Below are positions 1-8,789 of a DNA stretch of 64,000 bases, piece after piece. This stretch comes from Methylotenera sp. (GTDB lineage Bacteria > Pseudomonadota > Gammaproteobacteria > Burkholderiales > Methylophilaceae), in contig JAKFVD010000017.1 of the NCBI GenBank assembly GCA_021732365.1, forward strand, positions 1 to 64,000, written 5' to 3'. Position 1 is the stretch's first letter; each line of letters opens with the position of its first letter. Both the position numbers and the translations under genes were made by a program. The notes beneath the pieces were generated by a model. It was not told the origin of the DNA. It made no database searches and saw only the letters and a program-made list of their open reading frames with translations.

Positions 1-289
1 TATTCGATTTAACTTCGCCCGCTAACTTAGGCCAATCGCTTAATTGATTGTTAGCGCCAGTAATTTCCAAATGCGAAGCCACCCCCAAAATACGATTGCG
101 CAGTTCCGCCTGAAATCCATTCATCACCGACAGCACAATAATCAGCGCCGCTACGCCAAGTCCAATGCCAATCATGCTGGTGAACGAAATAAAAGAGATG
201 AAATGATTTTTACGTTTGGCTTTGGTGTAACGCAAGCCAACGAATAATTCAAAGGGTAGTTTTGACACTATTTTGGTGAAAAATGACAT
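1..289 (-). CDS. Lipoprotein-releasing ABC permease LolC/LolE, N-terminal part (partial)
   Basis: Reading back from an ATG at 289 gives 96 codons that run off the left edge of the window. The start MSFFTKIVSKLPFELFVGLR, the basic YTKAKRKN stretch, a long hydrophobic segment (about residues 30-57) and the following FQAELRNRILG are the N-terminus of the LolC/LolE family. These inner-membrane proteins work with the ATPase LolD to release lipoproteins from the inner membrane to LolA. LolC and LolE cannot be told apart from this fragment. It lies 96 bases downstream of the 559-residue gene on the same strand. Confidence 0.85.
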   Translation of the reverse strand, partial: MSFFTKIVSKLPFELFVGLRYTKAKRKNHFISFISFTSMIGIGLGVAALIIVLSVMNGFQAELRNRILGVASHLEITGANNQLSDWPKLAGEVKSN

Positions 290-295
290 AGGCAG

Positions 296-323
296 AATCT
301 TAGCAGTTTATCTGCTTAAGATT
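296..323. repeat. Imperfect inverted repeat before lolC
   Basis: Arms AATCTTAGCAG and CTGCTTAAGATT, with one bulged T, flank a four- to five-base loop in the 96-base gap upstream of the LolC/E start. No T-run follows on the minus strand, so it is not a clear terminator. It could be an operator or an mRNA 5' hairpin. Confidence 0.35.
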
Positions 324-385
324 CTACTTTGTAAGGGTATTTTGATTACTTAACCACTAAATAAGGACGAATTTATAACAAGTGC

Positions 386-2065
386 TTATGCTGGCAATTC
401 AACGCCCACCCATTCACGTTGCTTCATTTGTAAAACGCCTACTTGCACTAGTTTATCTTGTCCATCGACTTGAATCACATACTCGCTGCCGCGTTTATAT
501 TCGTTTCTGGGCAGAATCAATGTATTTTTGCCGGCATGGCGATTGGTATTTTTAAGCATGATGCCGTCAAATGCATTTAGCGCGTCAAAGCTCAGCGTAC
601 CGTCTTCTACAAAATAGCCAAACTGTGCTTCTGTACTTTTTTCTGGATTGTTATGCGCCACTTTGATTGATACGCCATGTGAGCCAATAAATTCCAGTCC
701 TGCGCGATACGTTCCATTCGCCTGCTTGCGCACACTTTTTATTTCGGCAATCATCAAGGTCGATTTATCGTCGGTTGTAGTGTAACCAATCAATTGACCA
801 GGCTCTATCCAATGATTGATTTCTTTGCCTAAATCCACTGCAAAACCACCACTGCTTTCATCCACCATCCACCAGTTTTCGCTACCAAGATGATTTTGAG
901 TTGGCTTTGGAATGAATTGACTACGGCGTTGTTGCGCTAATTTCAAATCAAACTTGATGAGATCGTCATCTAATGATGGCGGACTGACAAACGCTTGCGC
1001 CTGAAGACTTTTACGCATATTTTCCAGTCGCGCACAAATATCTGGCAAGCCAAAACTCACATTCAGCAATTTACTATTTTTAAGACGCGGCTCTTTTCTG
1101 CGTTGACGCTCAAAACCCTCTACACACCACTCTGCACGTAGTTTTTTAAATAATTTCAACACCACAGATGGCGGTGCAACTTTATCTAATCCAAACTCTG
1201 TTAACGGTTTTTGCGTATCCACTGCACATAAATAGGCTTCAATTTTATCCACAATACGCGTGGTTTTCCAAAAGCGATACTCTGCATATTTTTCAACGGC
1301 GCGAATTCTTTCTGGGCCTTTATCACCCTCTAAATTAATAAAGAACTGCATTTTATCTTGTCTAAATTTATTTAAAATTAACGGATTAGTCGCCCAAATT
1401 TTAAGTATTTGTTCCGTTAATTGAATTTGCAAGCGGCTGTAATTGCCTTTATGCAAGGTGTCCATCATAAAGCCCTGTTTTAAAACAGTGGCAATACTGG
1501 TTTCTTTGCGATGGAAGCTATACAGGAATAAGTTTTTGTTCATAATTGCCAAGTTTTCGGCGAGTCTGATGACTTTATGCACAGTCGACCACATACCAGC
1601 AGGCGCTGGTTGGTCATCAAAATAACGCCATTTGGCCATCGCAAAAGCGGCATTTAGCAAGCGACATAAAATTAAATTGATTTTATCTTCACTCACAAAT
1701 GCATTGTTTTGCGCTTCATAGCAGGTTAAGAATTGCGTGTAAGAAACAAATAACTGGCGATAGTACAAATAGGCTGCGTTATAAATGCTGGCTTCTAGTT
1801 TTTTATTAATCTTTAATATAGTCAAGTACTTATGCGTTTCTTTCTTGGCATAACGGTACGTATTTCGGTCGATTTCTAGGATTAAATCGATTTGAAGTTT
1901 AGCCTGATGAATATTATCAAATTCAATTTTAGCCAACTGTTGTCTAGTTTCAATTAATACATCCAACTCTGCCTTTTCTGGCAAAGTGTGCATCCAGCCG
2001 AGCGTTTTCTGCATCTCTTGATGCTGAAAAACTGTTTGAATTTTATGCATAACCACAGACAACAT
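386..2065 (-). CDS. Conserved-looking protein of unknown function, 559 residues
   Basis: I do not recognise this protein securely. The first ~330 residues look all-helical and are rich in charged and aromatic residues, with no signal peptide or membrane segment. The last ~160 residues look beta-rich, with WWMVDESSGGFAV near residue 400. This recalls the 'W-x-x-x-(D/N)ES-x-G' segments seen in PilZ-like C-terminal domains of betaproteobacterial proteins, but I cannot confirm the classic PilZ RxxxR and (D/N)xSxxG pair. It is probably cytoplasmic. A second Met lies five codons in, so the start could be at 2050. It is transcribed towards lolC/E and divergently from ribE. Confidence 0.6.
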   Translation of the reverse strand: MLSVVMHKIQTVFQHQEMQKTLGWMHTLPEKAELDVLIETRQQLAKIEFDNIHQAKLQIDLILEIDRNTYRYAKKETHKYLTILKINKKLEASIYNAAYLYYRQLFVSYTQFLTCYEAQNNAFVSEDKINLILCRLLNAAFAMAKWRYFDDQPAPAGMWSTVHKVIRLAENLAIMNKNLFLYSFHRKETSIATVLKQGFMMDTLHKGNYSRLQIQLTEQILKIWATNPLILNKFRQDKMQFFINLEGDKGPERIRAVEKYAEYRFWKTTRIVDKIEAYLCAVDTQKPLTEFGLDKVAPPSVVLKLFKKLRAEWCVEGFERQRRKEPRLKNSKLLNVSFGLPDICARLENMRKSLQAQAFVSPPSLDDDLIKFDLKLAQQRRSQFIPKPTQNHLGSENWWMVDESSGGFAVDLGKEINHWIEPGQLIGYTTTDDKSTLMIAEIKSVRKQANGTYRAGLEFIGSHGVSIKVAHNNPEKSTEAQFGYFVEDGTLSFDALNAFDGIMLKNTNRHAGKNTLILPRNEYKRGSEYVIQVDGQDKLVQVGVLQMKQREWVGVELPA

Positions 2066-2225
2066 TGTGCAAACCTAACATTAATAATGATTCATGATGT
2101 TTCTTTTTACTGTTAGCTTTGCAAAATACGTACCAACTGCAATTGTATAATTTTTAATGACACACATTGTGATTAAATAGCGGTCTATTTAACCGCATAT
2201 TGGTCACAACTGTTAAAATATTACG

Positions 2226-2846
2226 ATGTTTACAGGAATCATTCAGGCCGTGGGCCACATTGAGACGATTACACCTCTTGGGCGCGATGTTAAGTTGCTC
2301 ATTCATGCAGAAAATTTAGGTTTAGAGGATGTGTTAATTGGTGACAGCATTGCCGTGAATGGCGCATGTCTAACCGCAACCCGCTTGATTGAAACTAATC
2401 ATCTCTTAAGCCATTTTGAGGTGCATGTTTCAGCAGAAACACTTCTTGTCACCACTGGTTTAAATCATCCGCAAGCAGTCAATTTAGAAAAAGCGCTACG
2501 TTTAAACGACCGATTAGGTGGGCATTTAGTCAGCGGCCATGTCGATGGCATTGGCGTGGTAGTCAACTTTACCGATTTGGGTGATTGTTGGACACTGGCG
2601 ATTAAAGCGCCGCATGCGTTATCAAAATATATCGCCAAAAAAGGCTCTATTTGCGTGAATGGTGTCAGCTTAACCGTCAATAGTGTCGAAAAAGACACAT
2701 TTACCATGAATATTATTCCACATACCTTACAACACACCATGTTTAATCAGCTTGCAGCAGGCAGCTATGTCAATTTAGAAATTGACCAAATTGCGCGATA
2801 TGTAGAGCGCATGACTCAATGGTCGGATGAAAATGCAGACAAATGA
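2226..2846 (+). CDS. ribE: Riboflavin synthase alpha subunit
   Basis: Catalyses dismutation of two 6,7-dimethyl-8-ribityllumazine molecules to riboflavin, the last step of the pathway. At 206 residues it has the family's usual length and its two tandem lumazine-binding repeats. The first begins MFTGIIQAVG with VNGACLT at 44-50; the second has GGHLVSGHVDG at 98-108 and VNGVSLT at 144-150. It sits 26 bases upstream of ribBA and is probably cotranscribed. No FMN riboswitch was recognisable in the 160-base upstream gap. Confidence 0.95.
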   Translation: MFTGIIQAVGHIETITPLGRDVKLLIHAENLGLEDVLIGDSIAVNGACLTATRLIETNHLLSHFEVHVSAETLLVTTGLNHPQAVNLEKALRLNDRLGGHLVSGHVDGIGVVVNFTDLGDCWTLAIKAPHALSKYIAKKGSICVNGVSLTVNSVEKDTFTMNIIPHTLQHTMFNQLAAGSYVNLEIDQIARYVERMTQWSDENADK

Positions 2847-2872
2847 AAAAGTGGGCGAATGAGAATTAAATT

Positions 2873-3976
2873 ATGCCGTTAAAATCAATTAGCCCTATTA
2901 CTGACATTATTGCCGACATTAAAGCGGGCAAGATTGTCATTTTGGTGGATGACGAAAGTCGCGAAAACGAAGGGGATTTTGTGATTGCGGCAGAGTTTGC
3001 CACCGCTGAACATATTAACTTTATGGCCAGATTTGGGCGCGGTTTAATTTGCCTGACTTTATCTGAGGCGCGCTGCAAACAACTGAATTTACCGCCGATG
3101 GTACAAAAAAACGGTACGCGCTTAGGCACCAATTTTACGGTTTCGATTGAAGCCGCAACTGGCGTGACCACTGGCATTTCTGCCAAAGATCGCGCCACAA
3201 CCATTAAAGCCGCTGTTGCCAAAGATGCTACGCCAAAAAGCATAATCAGCCCAGGCCATATTTTTCCGCTTACCGCATTAAATGGTGGCGTTTTAGTGCG
3301 TGCAGGTCATACAGAGGCAGGTTGCGATTTGGCGGCATTAGCTGGTGTAGAGCCCGCTTCGGTTATTTGTGAAATATTAAAAGATGACGGCGAAATGGCG
3401 CGCTTGCCAGATTTAGTCGAAATTGCACAACAACATGGCATAAAAATTGGCACCATTGCCGATTTGATTCATTATCGCAGTGAAACGGAAAGATTGATTG
3501 AGCGTGCTGCAGAACGCACAATCACCACGCCATACGGCCCAATGCGCTTAGTCGCTTATGCCGACAAAATCGCCAATGAAACGCATTTGGCATTGGTAAA
3601 GGGTGAGCCTTCTGCCAATGCAGAAACTCTAGTACGCGTGCATGAGCCATTATCAGTATTCGATTTGTTAGATAGCACTAGCTGCACGCATAGCTGGAAT
3701 ATGCTGCAAGCCATGCGCGTGGTTTCAGAGTCGGCGTGCGGTGTGATTGTATTGCTGCATCATAGTGAAAGTGCGGGCGATTTACTGTCGCGTATTGCAC
3801 ACGCCGATGAGCCAATTCGCTATAACCAAGAGTTACGCACTTACGGTATCGGTTCGCAAATTTTGCTGGATTTAGGCGTACGCAAAATGCGTTTAATGGC
3901 AACGCCGCGCAAAATGCCTAGCATGATGGGCTTTGGTTTAGAAATCACAGGCTATTTGGAATGCGACAAAACCTAG
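2873..3976 (+). CDS. ribBA: RibBA-type protein: 3,4-dihydroxy-2-butanone-4-phosphate synthase with degenerate GTP cyclohydrolase II domain
   Basis: The N-terminal half (about 1-205) is a complete DHBP synthase, which converts ribulose 5-phosphate to the four-carbon riboflavin precursor. The acidic loop DDESRENEGDF (26-36), SPGHIFPL (126-133) and GHTEAGCD (145-152) are intact. The C-terminal half (about 217-367) is GTP cyclohydrolase II-like: it keeps TYGIGSQIL (323-331) and the DLGVRKMRL strand. However, the family zinc region (SECLTGD...CDC) is replaced by VRVHEPLSVFDLLDSTS, and the GRGIGL motif is missing. GTP cyclohydrolase II activity is therefore unlikely and a separate ribA is expected elsewhere. 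This matches the proteobacterial RibBX variant. It follows ribE by 26 bases. Confidence 0.92.
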   Translation: MPLKSISPITDIIADIKAGKIVILVDDESRENEGDFVIAAEFATAEHINFMARFGRGLICLTLSEARCKQLNLPPMVQKNGTRLGTNFTVSIEAATGVTTGISAKDRATTIKAAVAKDATPKSIISPGHIFPLTALNGGVLVRAGHTEAGCDLAALAGVEPASVICEILKDDGEMARLPDLVEIAQQHGIKIGTIADLIHYRSETERLIERAAERTITTPYGPMRLVAYADKIANETHLALVKGEPSANAETLVRVHEPLSVFDLLDSTSCTHSWNMLQAMRVVSESACGVIVLLHHSESAGDLLSRIAHADEPIRYNQELRTYGIGSQILLDLGVRKMRLMATPRKMPSMMGFGLEITGYLECDKT

Positions 3977-4051
3977 CTTGCGCTAAATTTCGCTCAAAAA
4001 AAGTGTTAAGTATTTGATTAATCAAGCTAAATAATGTTAAAGTATTAGCCA

Positions 4052-4627
4052 TTGGAAAATATTAATCTTACAGGTCAGTTTCTCATCGCGATGCCCGCCA
4101 TGACAGACCCTTATTTTTCTAAAACTGTCATCTATATTTGCACGCACAATCAAGATGGTGCAATGGGCATAGTAGTTAATCGCGCTACCGATATCACCAT
4201 TATCGATTTATTCGAACAAATCAAACTCAGCCCAGATTCCCCTGCGCTACTCGAAAAAACAGTGCATTACGGCGGCCCAGTGCAGATAGAGCGTGGCTTT
4301 ATTTTGCACACACCGCATCAGGAATATAACTCGACCGTGCTGGTTAACAACACTATTGCACTTACAACATCAAAAAATATTTTAGAAGCGGCCGCGCAAA
4401 ATGCGGGCCCTGAAAAAATCCTCATTGCGCTGGGCTATGCAGGCTGGACGCCAGGCCAGCTAGAAGATGAAATGATGCAAAATGCGTGGTTAAGCCTAGA
4501 TACCAACAATATTCATGATATTCACACCTTAGTTTTTGATGCGCCAAACGAGTCAAAATTTGATTTTGCGATGCAATTAATGGGTTTAAATCTGGCTAAT
4601 TTATCGCACAACGCAGGGCATGCTTAA
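4052..4627 (+). CDS. YqgE/AlgH family protein
   Basis: At 191 residues this is a UPF0301 (YqgE/AlgH) protein. The family signature is clear: LTGQFLIAMPAMTDPYFSKT at the N-terminus, then GAMGIVVNRA, VHYGGPVQIERGFILH and GYAGWTPGQLEDE. The molecular function is not established; it nearly always precedes ruvX. The start used is TTG at 4052, because no ATG precedes the conserved LTGQFLIA segment in frame. The stop is three bases from the ruvX start, so the two genes are probably translated from one message. Confidence 0.9.
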   Translation: MENINLTGQFLIAMPAMTDPYFSKTVIYICTHNQDGAMGIVVNRATDITIIDLFEQIKLSPDSPALLEKTVHYGGPVQIERGFILHTPHQEYNSTVLVNNTIALTTSKNILEAAAQNAGPEKILIALGYAGWTPGQLEDEMMQNAWLSLDTNNIHDIHTLVFDAPNESKFDFAMQLMGLNLANLSHNAGHA

Positions 4628-4630
4628 ATA

Positions 4631-5131
4631 ATGGCAGACGCGCCAAATAACTTAAGCAACGCCAAAAATCCTAATAGCCAAAGCCATCTACCTATTTTAG
4701 AACGCAAATATCCTGATATTGCAGGTACCGTGCTTGCCTTTGATTTTGGCGAAAAGCGCATTGGCGTGGCGGTGGGCGAGACGTTATTGAAAGCAGCGCA
4801 CCCAGTAACGACGATAGAAGCCGAAACCAATGATGAGAAATTCTCACAGATTGCTAAGGTGATTCAAGAATGGCGCCCTAGCTTATTAGTGGTCGGCTTG
4901 CCCACTCATATGGACGGTGCTGAGCATACCTTAACGCATTTAGCGAAAAAATTTGCGCAACGCTTAGAAGGCAGATTTAATTTACCAGTGTCCATGATGG
5001 ATGAGCGACTCACTTCTTTTGAAGCCGCAGAGCGTTTACATGCTGCAGGTATTAAAGGTGCCAAACAAAAAAAACTGTTGGATGCAGTGGCGGCACAAAG
5101 CATATTACAATCTTATTTTGAGCAGTTTTAA
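4631..5131 (+). CDS. ruvX: Putative pre-16S rRNA nuclease / Holliday-junction resolvase-like YqgF (RuvX)
   Basis: An RNase H-fold protein of 166 residues implicated in 16S rRNA 5'-end maturation. The catalytic first strand FDFGEKRIGVAVG (about 36-48), VVGLPTHMDG and the late acidic motif DERLTSFEAAERL are all present. A roughly 30-residue N-terminal tail precedes the fold, rich in Asn and Ser; later in-frame starts are not obvious. It lies between yqgE and pyrR, the usual order in beta- and gammaproteobacteria. Confidence 0.9.
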   Translation: MADAPNNLSNAKNPNSQSHLPILERKYPDIAGTVLAFDFGEKRIGVAVGETLLKAAHPVTTIEAETNDEKFSQIAKVIQEWRPSLLVVGLPTHMDGAEHTLTHLAKKFAQRLEGRFNLPVSMMDERLTSFEAAERLHAAGIKGAKQKKLLDAVAAQSILQSYFEQF

Positions 5132-5169
5132 GTGGTTAACTTTCTTTAATATTACAACAAAAAATTAAC

Positions 5170-5718
5170 ATGCAACTACCCAACCCAGAATCATTATTAA
5201 GTGATATCAGCGCGAAAATTCTAACGCAACTGGCCAACCCCGATTTGGCTGAAAGTAGTGCTTTGGTGGGCATTCACAGTGGTGGTGTTTGGTTGATGCA
5301 ACGCATTTTAAGCCAGCTTAAAACTGAGATTCCTTATGGCACACTAGATGCAGCTTTATACCGCGACGATTATGCGCAGCGCGGTTTAAAAGCCGAAATG
5401 CAGCCTTCTAATATTGCTTTTAACGTACAAGATAAACACATTATTTTAATTGACGATATTTTCTACACAGGCCGCACCACGCGCGCTGCCATGAATGAGC
5501 TGTTTGATTATGGCAGACCAGCCAGCATCACGCTTGCTGTATTAATCAATCGCGGCGGCTCGCAACTTCCAATTGCGCCCCAAATTGTGGGTGCGGAAAT
5601 TTTACTGAAACCCAATGAAAGCTTGCAGTTATCGCAAGATACCAAAGGCAAATTACACTTAAGCCTAGAAACAGACGATGTATCAGCAACAGACGACTTA
5701 AAGGCAAGCCATGTATAA
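5170..5718 (+). CDS. pyrR: PyrR bifunctional pyrimidine regulator / uracil phosphoribosyltransferase
   Basis: A PRTase-fold protein of 182 residues. The PRPP-binding motif [16 protein letters not shown] spans about 91-106 and the N-terminal IHSGGVWL loop is typical. In Gram-positives PyrR attenuates pyr mRNA; proteobacterial copies next to pyrB are less well understood and may act mainly as uracil phosphoribosyltransferase. I saw no convincing PyrR-binding anti-antiterminator loop in the short upstream gap (5132-5169). It overlaps pyrB by 8 bases. Confidence 0.92.
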   Translation: MQLPNPESLLSDISAKILTQLANPDLAESSALVGIHSGGVWLMQRILSQLKTEIPYGTLDAALYRDDYAQRGLKAEMQPSNIAFNVQDKHIILIDDIFYTGRTTRAAMNELFDYGRPASITLAVLINRGGSQLPIAPQIVGAEILLKPNESLQLSQDTKGKLHLSLETDDVSATDDLKASHV

Positions 5719-6739
5719 CCCGCAACTGGACGCTGACGGCAATTTAAAACATTTACTGACGATTGAAGGCTTACCCAAGCGTATTCTGAATCAGATTTTA
5801 GACACCGCTGAAACCTTTGTTGGCGTGGCAGAGCGCGATATTAAAAAAGTGCCTTTGTTGCGCGGTAAAACAGTGTGCAATATCTTTTTTGAGAACAGCA
5901 CTCGTACCCGTACCACATTTGAGATTGCAGCCAAACGTCTATCGGCTGATGTGATTAATCTCAACGTAGGCACATCAAGCCAATCTAAAGGCGAAACCAT
6001 TTTAGATACGGTAGACAATCTAATCGCCATGCATGCCGATATGTTTGTGGTACGTCATGCACAAAGCGGCGCGGCACATTTTATTGCGCAGCATGTGCCA
6101 GATAATATCAGCGTGATTAACGCAGGCGATGGCCGCCATGCGCACCCAACGCAAGGCTTGCTGGATGTGTTTACCATACGCCGCTACAAACCTGATATGC
6201 ATAATCTGCGCGTGGCACTGGTGGGCGATGTGTTGCATTCACGTGTGGCGCGTAGTGAAATTCATGCGCTCACCACATTAGGCGTGCCAGAGGTGCGCGT
6301 GATTGCCCCTAAAACATTATTGCCCACTGGCATAGAGAAAATGGGCGTGCAAGTGTTTCATGATCTAAAAGCAGGCTTAAAAGATGTGGATGTGATTATG
6401 ATGCTGCGTTTGCAAAACGAGCGCATGAACGGCGCGATGTTGCCTAGCGCGCAAGAGTATTTTAAAACCTTTGGCTTAACTCAAGAAAAATTAAAGCTTG
6501 CTAAGCCAGATGCCATCGTCATGCACCCTGGCCCCATGAATCGCGGTGTAGAAATCGATTCCAGCGTGGCAGACGGTAGCCAATCGGTGATTTTGCCGCA
6601 AGTGACTTATGGTATCGCGGTGCGAATGGCGGTGATGGCACTTCTTGGTGGTGGTCAGTCCGCAGGCACTGCTGCTGGCGGACTTTTAGGTTCTGGATTT
6701 CCGTCAAGCCTACAATCCTCTGCAGGGGGTACAGCTTGA
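5711..6739 (+). CDS. pyrB: Aspartate carbamoyltransferase catalytic subunit
   Basis: Joins carbamoyl phosphate to aspartate in pyrimidine synthesis. At 342 residues it carries the carbamoyl-phosphate loop STRTRTTFE (63-71), HPTQGLLD and [10 protein letters not shown]. An N-terminal extension before the catalytic fold and the adjoining pyrC' match the Pseudomonas-type dodecameric enzyme (six PyrB plus six inactive PyrC'). The last ~30 residues form a Gly/Ser-rich tail, starting near [10 protein letters not shown], that is longer than I expect for the family. The stop overlaps the pyrC' start in TTGA. Confidence 0.95.
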   Translation: MYNPQLDADGNLKHLLTIEGLPKRILNQILDTAETFVGVAERDIKKVPLLRGKTVCNIFFENSTRTRTTFEIAAKRLSADVINLNVGTSSQSKGETILDTVDNLIAMHADMFVVRHAQSGAAHFIAQHVPDNISVINAGDGRHAHPTQGLLDVFTIRRYKPDMHNLRVALVGDVLHSRVARSEIHALTTLGVPEVRVIAPKTLLPTGIEKMGVQVFHDLKAGLKDVDVIMMLRLQNERMNGAMLPSAQEYFKTFGLTQEKLKLAKPDAIVMHPGPMNRGVEIDSSVADGSQSVILPQVTYGIAVRMAVMALLGGGQSAGTAAGGLLGSGFPSSLQSSAGGTA

Positions 6740-8016
6740 AAATTCATATCAAAAATGGTCATGTGATTGACCCTAAAAATAAGATTGATGCTAAACAAGA
6801 TGTTTATATTGCCGCTGGCAAAATTGTGGGTATTGGCAACAAGCCTGCCGACTTTGCCGCCAATCACACGATTGATGCCGCTGGCTTAATTGTAAGCCCA
6901 GGGTTTGTGGATTTAAGCGCGCGTTTACGCGAACCTGGCTCTGAATATTCGGCTACTTTAGTGAGCGAATTACATGCCGCCGCCGCAGGTGGAGTGACCA
7001 GCCTTGCCTGCACGCCAGATACGCAACCCGTGTTAGATGAGCCAGGTTTGGTTGAGATGTTAAAACATCGTGCCAAGCAAATTAATCTTGCCCATGTATA
7101 TCCACTTGGTGCGTTAACGCGACAGCTGCAAGGCAAGTTGCTAACGGAAATGTGTAAATTGACAGAGGCAGGCTGTGTAGGGTTTAGCCAAGCCGATAAT
7201 GCGATTACCGACACCCAAGTGCTATGGCGCGCTTGCGAATATGCCGCTACGTTTGGCTATACCTTATTTTTGCGTGCTGAAGACGAGTATTTGGCAAGAA
7301 ACGGCGTTGCACATGATGGCGAAATGGCCAGCAGACTGGGCTTAAAAGGTATTCCAGCCGCGGCAGAAGGCTTAGCAATCGCCAGCATTTTACGCATTGC
7401 GCTAGAAACCAATACCAAAGTACATTTGTGCCGATTATCGACTGCTGAGGGCGTTGCCTTGGTACGTGACGCCAAAAAACAAGGCATAAAAGTCACTTCG
7501 GATGTCAGCGCACAGCACTTGCATTTAACAGATTTTGATATTGGCTACTTTAATACCCATGCCAACTTAAAACCGCCCCTACGCACCATGCGCGATAAAG
7601 ATGCCTTATGTGCTGGCCTAAAAGACGGTACCATTGATGCTGTTTGCTCTGACCATACACCCGTAAATGAAGACGCGAAATTGCTACCTTTTGCTGAGGC
7701 TGAAGCAGGCGCAACAGGCTTGGAGCTATTGCTGCCATTGGCACTAAAATGGGCTAGCAATCATAAACTATCAGTAGCTGATGCGATTGACAGAATCACC
7801 ACACAGCCAGCCGCTATATTGGGTATAGCAGGCGGCAATCTTTCAGTAAATAGTGATGCAGATATTACGATTTTTGACCCAGAACAAGTATGGACAGTCA
7901 CACCAAGTCGATTAGTCAGCCAAGGTAAAAATACACCCTTTTTGGGTTTAGAAATGATAGGTAAAGTGCAATACACGCTTTTACACGGACAAATCACTTA
8001 TCAAGCGCGTCATTAA
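6736..8016 (+). CDS. Dihydroorotase homologue PyrC' (probably catalytically inactive)
   Basis: Class I dihydroorotase fold, 426 residues, but the metal site is gone. The family HxH in D-L-H-x-H-L-R-E-P-G reads [10 protein letters not shown] (59-68). The His of the usual 'H-x-E-D' segment is Arg in LRAED (179-183), and the second His of the 'H-x-x-H-x-S-T' segment is Arg in VHLCRLST (229-236). SDHTPV (305-310) remains. Such PyrC' proteins are structural partners of PyrB in pseudomonads, and a true dihydroorotase must be encoded elsewhere. Translation starts at a TTG overlapping the pyrB stop, suggesting coupling and matched subunit amounts. Confidence 0.92.
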   Translation: MKIHIKNGHVIDPKNKIDAKQDVYIAAGKIVGIGNKPADFAANHTIDAAGLIVSPGFVDLSARLREPGSEYSATLVSELHAAAAGGVTSLACTPDTQPVLDEPGLVEMLKHRAKQINLAHVYPLGALTRQLQGKLLTEMCKLTEAGCVGFSQADNAITDTQVLWRACEYAATFGYTLFLRAEDEYLARNGVAHDGEMASRLGLKGIPAAAEGLAIASILRIALETNTKVHLCRLSTAEGVALVRDAKKQGIKVTSDVSAQHLHLTDFDIGYFNTHANLKPPLRTMRDKDALCAGLKDGTIDAVCSDHTPVNEDAKLLPFAEAEAGATGLELLLPLALKWASNHKLSVADAIDRITTQPAAILGIAGGNLSVNSDADITIFDPEQVWTVTPSRLVSQGKNTPFLGLEMIGKVQYTLLHGQITYQARH

Positions 8017-8186
8017 TTACCTAAATAAATACCGTTAACTTTTGTATTTAATCAAAGTGCTTTCTGACTATTGCTTGACGTTTTTCCAAAAGGGGCAGAT
8101 AGTCATCACAGTGTCGTAAAGTTTTGTATTAATAAGCCTTTGTTTCAATTCGTTGTTTCGATTCATCATTTTATTGGGGAGTAAAA

Positions 8187-8774
8187 ATGAGTGCTTTCTT
8201 TAGTACGTTATCTTGCTGCTGGTTTTGGTTGCTGTTGGGACTATTATTAGGCTGGCTGCTTAATCGCTGGCTGTGTAAATGCTGCTGCAAACCGAATAAT
8301 TTAGTGGCCGATAAATTATCAGCACCTGACCCCGTTACTGCTAGCCCAGTGAATGCGCCTACACTAAGTAGCGCCCCCAGTAAGTTAGCTGAAATGCCAG
8401 CACCAGCTAAAAAAGCGAGTAAGCCCGTAAAAGCGGCTCCTGCTAAAGCTATGGTTAAGCCAAGTGCCACAGTGATTGACATTGCAGCAGCAAAAGCCGC
8501 TGGTTTTACCCTTAAAAATGCCAATGATTTAACCATCGTTGAAGGCATTGGCCCTAAAATCAATGAGTTATTTCATAGCAATGGTATTAAAACATTTGCC
8601 GCATTAGCTAATGCAACTGTACCGCAAATGCGCGCCATTTTAGATACGGGTGGCTCACGCTTCCGTATTGCCAACCCAAGCACTTGGGCACAACAAGCGG
8701 CGTTAGCGGCTGACAATAAATGGGCTGAGCTTAAGAAATTGCAAAATGCACTTTCTGGTGGCGTTAAAAAATAA
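8187..8774 (+). CDS. Membrane-anchored helix-hairpin-helix protein, function unknown
   Basis: A 195-residue protein starting after a strong ribosome site (GGGGAG). Residues 12-28 form one hydrophobic segment, followed by a cysteine cluster WLCKCCCKP (28-36) and a long Ala/Pro/Lys linker. A helix-hairpin-helix-like domain follows at about 114-142 (DLTIVEGIGPKINELF...GIKTFAALA). The VEGIGPKI pattern is the helix-hairpin-helix turn seen in proteins often labelled 'L21-like' or NAD-dependent ligase-like. It probably sits in the inner membrane with the domain in the cytoplasm. It is 15 bases upstream of the OmpA-like gene and likely cotranscribed with it. Confidence 0.75.
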   Translation: MSAFFSTLSCCWFWLLLGLLLGWLLNRWLCKCCCKPNNLVADKLSAPDPVTASPVNAPTLSSAPSKLAEMPAPAKKASKPVKAAPAKAMVKPSATVIDIAAAKAAGFTLKNANDLTIVEGIGPKINELFHSNGIKTFAALANATVPQMRAILDTGGSRFRIANPSTWAQQAALAADNKWAELKKLQNALSGGVKK

Positions 8775-8789
8775 TATGGGAGTTATGCT

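Noticed and set aside
44-247. Plus-strand 67-codon ORF at the left edge
   Set aside because: It is antisense to the clearly coding LolC/LolE fragment.
2066-2225. FMN riboswitch before ribE
   Set aside because: The gap is upstream of a riboflavin gene, so I looked for the conserved RFN core, but no matching segments or multi-helix pattern were found.
2866-3243. Minus-strand 125-codon ORF opposite ribBA
   Set aside because: Shadow of the strongly conserved DHBP synthase frame, with no recognisable protein features.
5132-5169. PyrR attenuator before pyrR
   Set aside because: The gap is only 38 bases with no convincing hairpin and no T-run.
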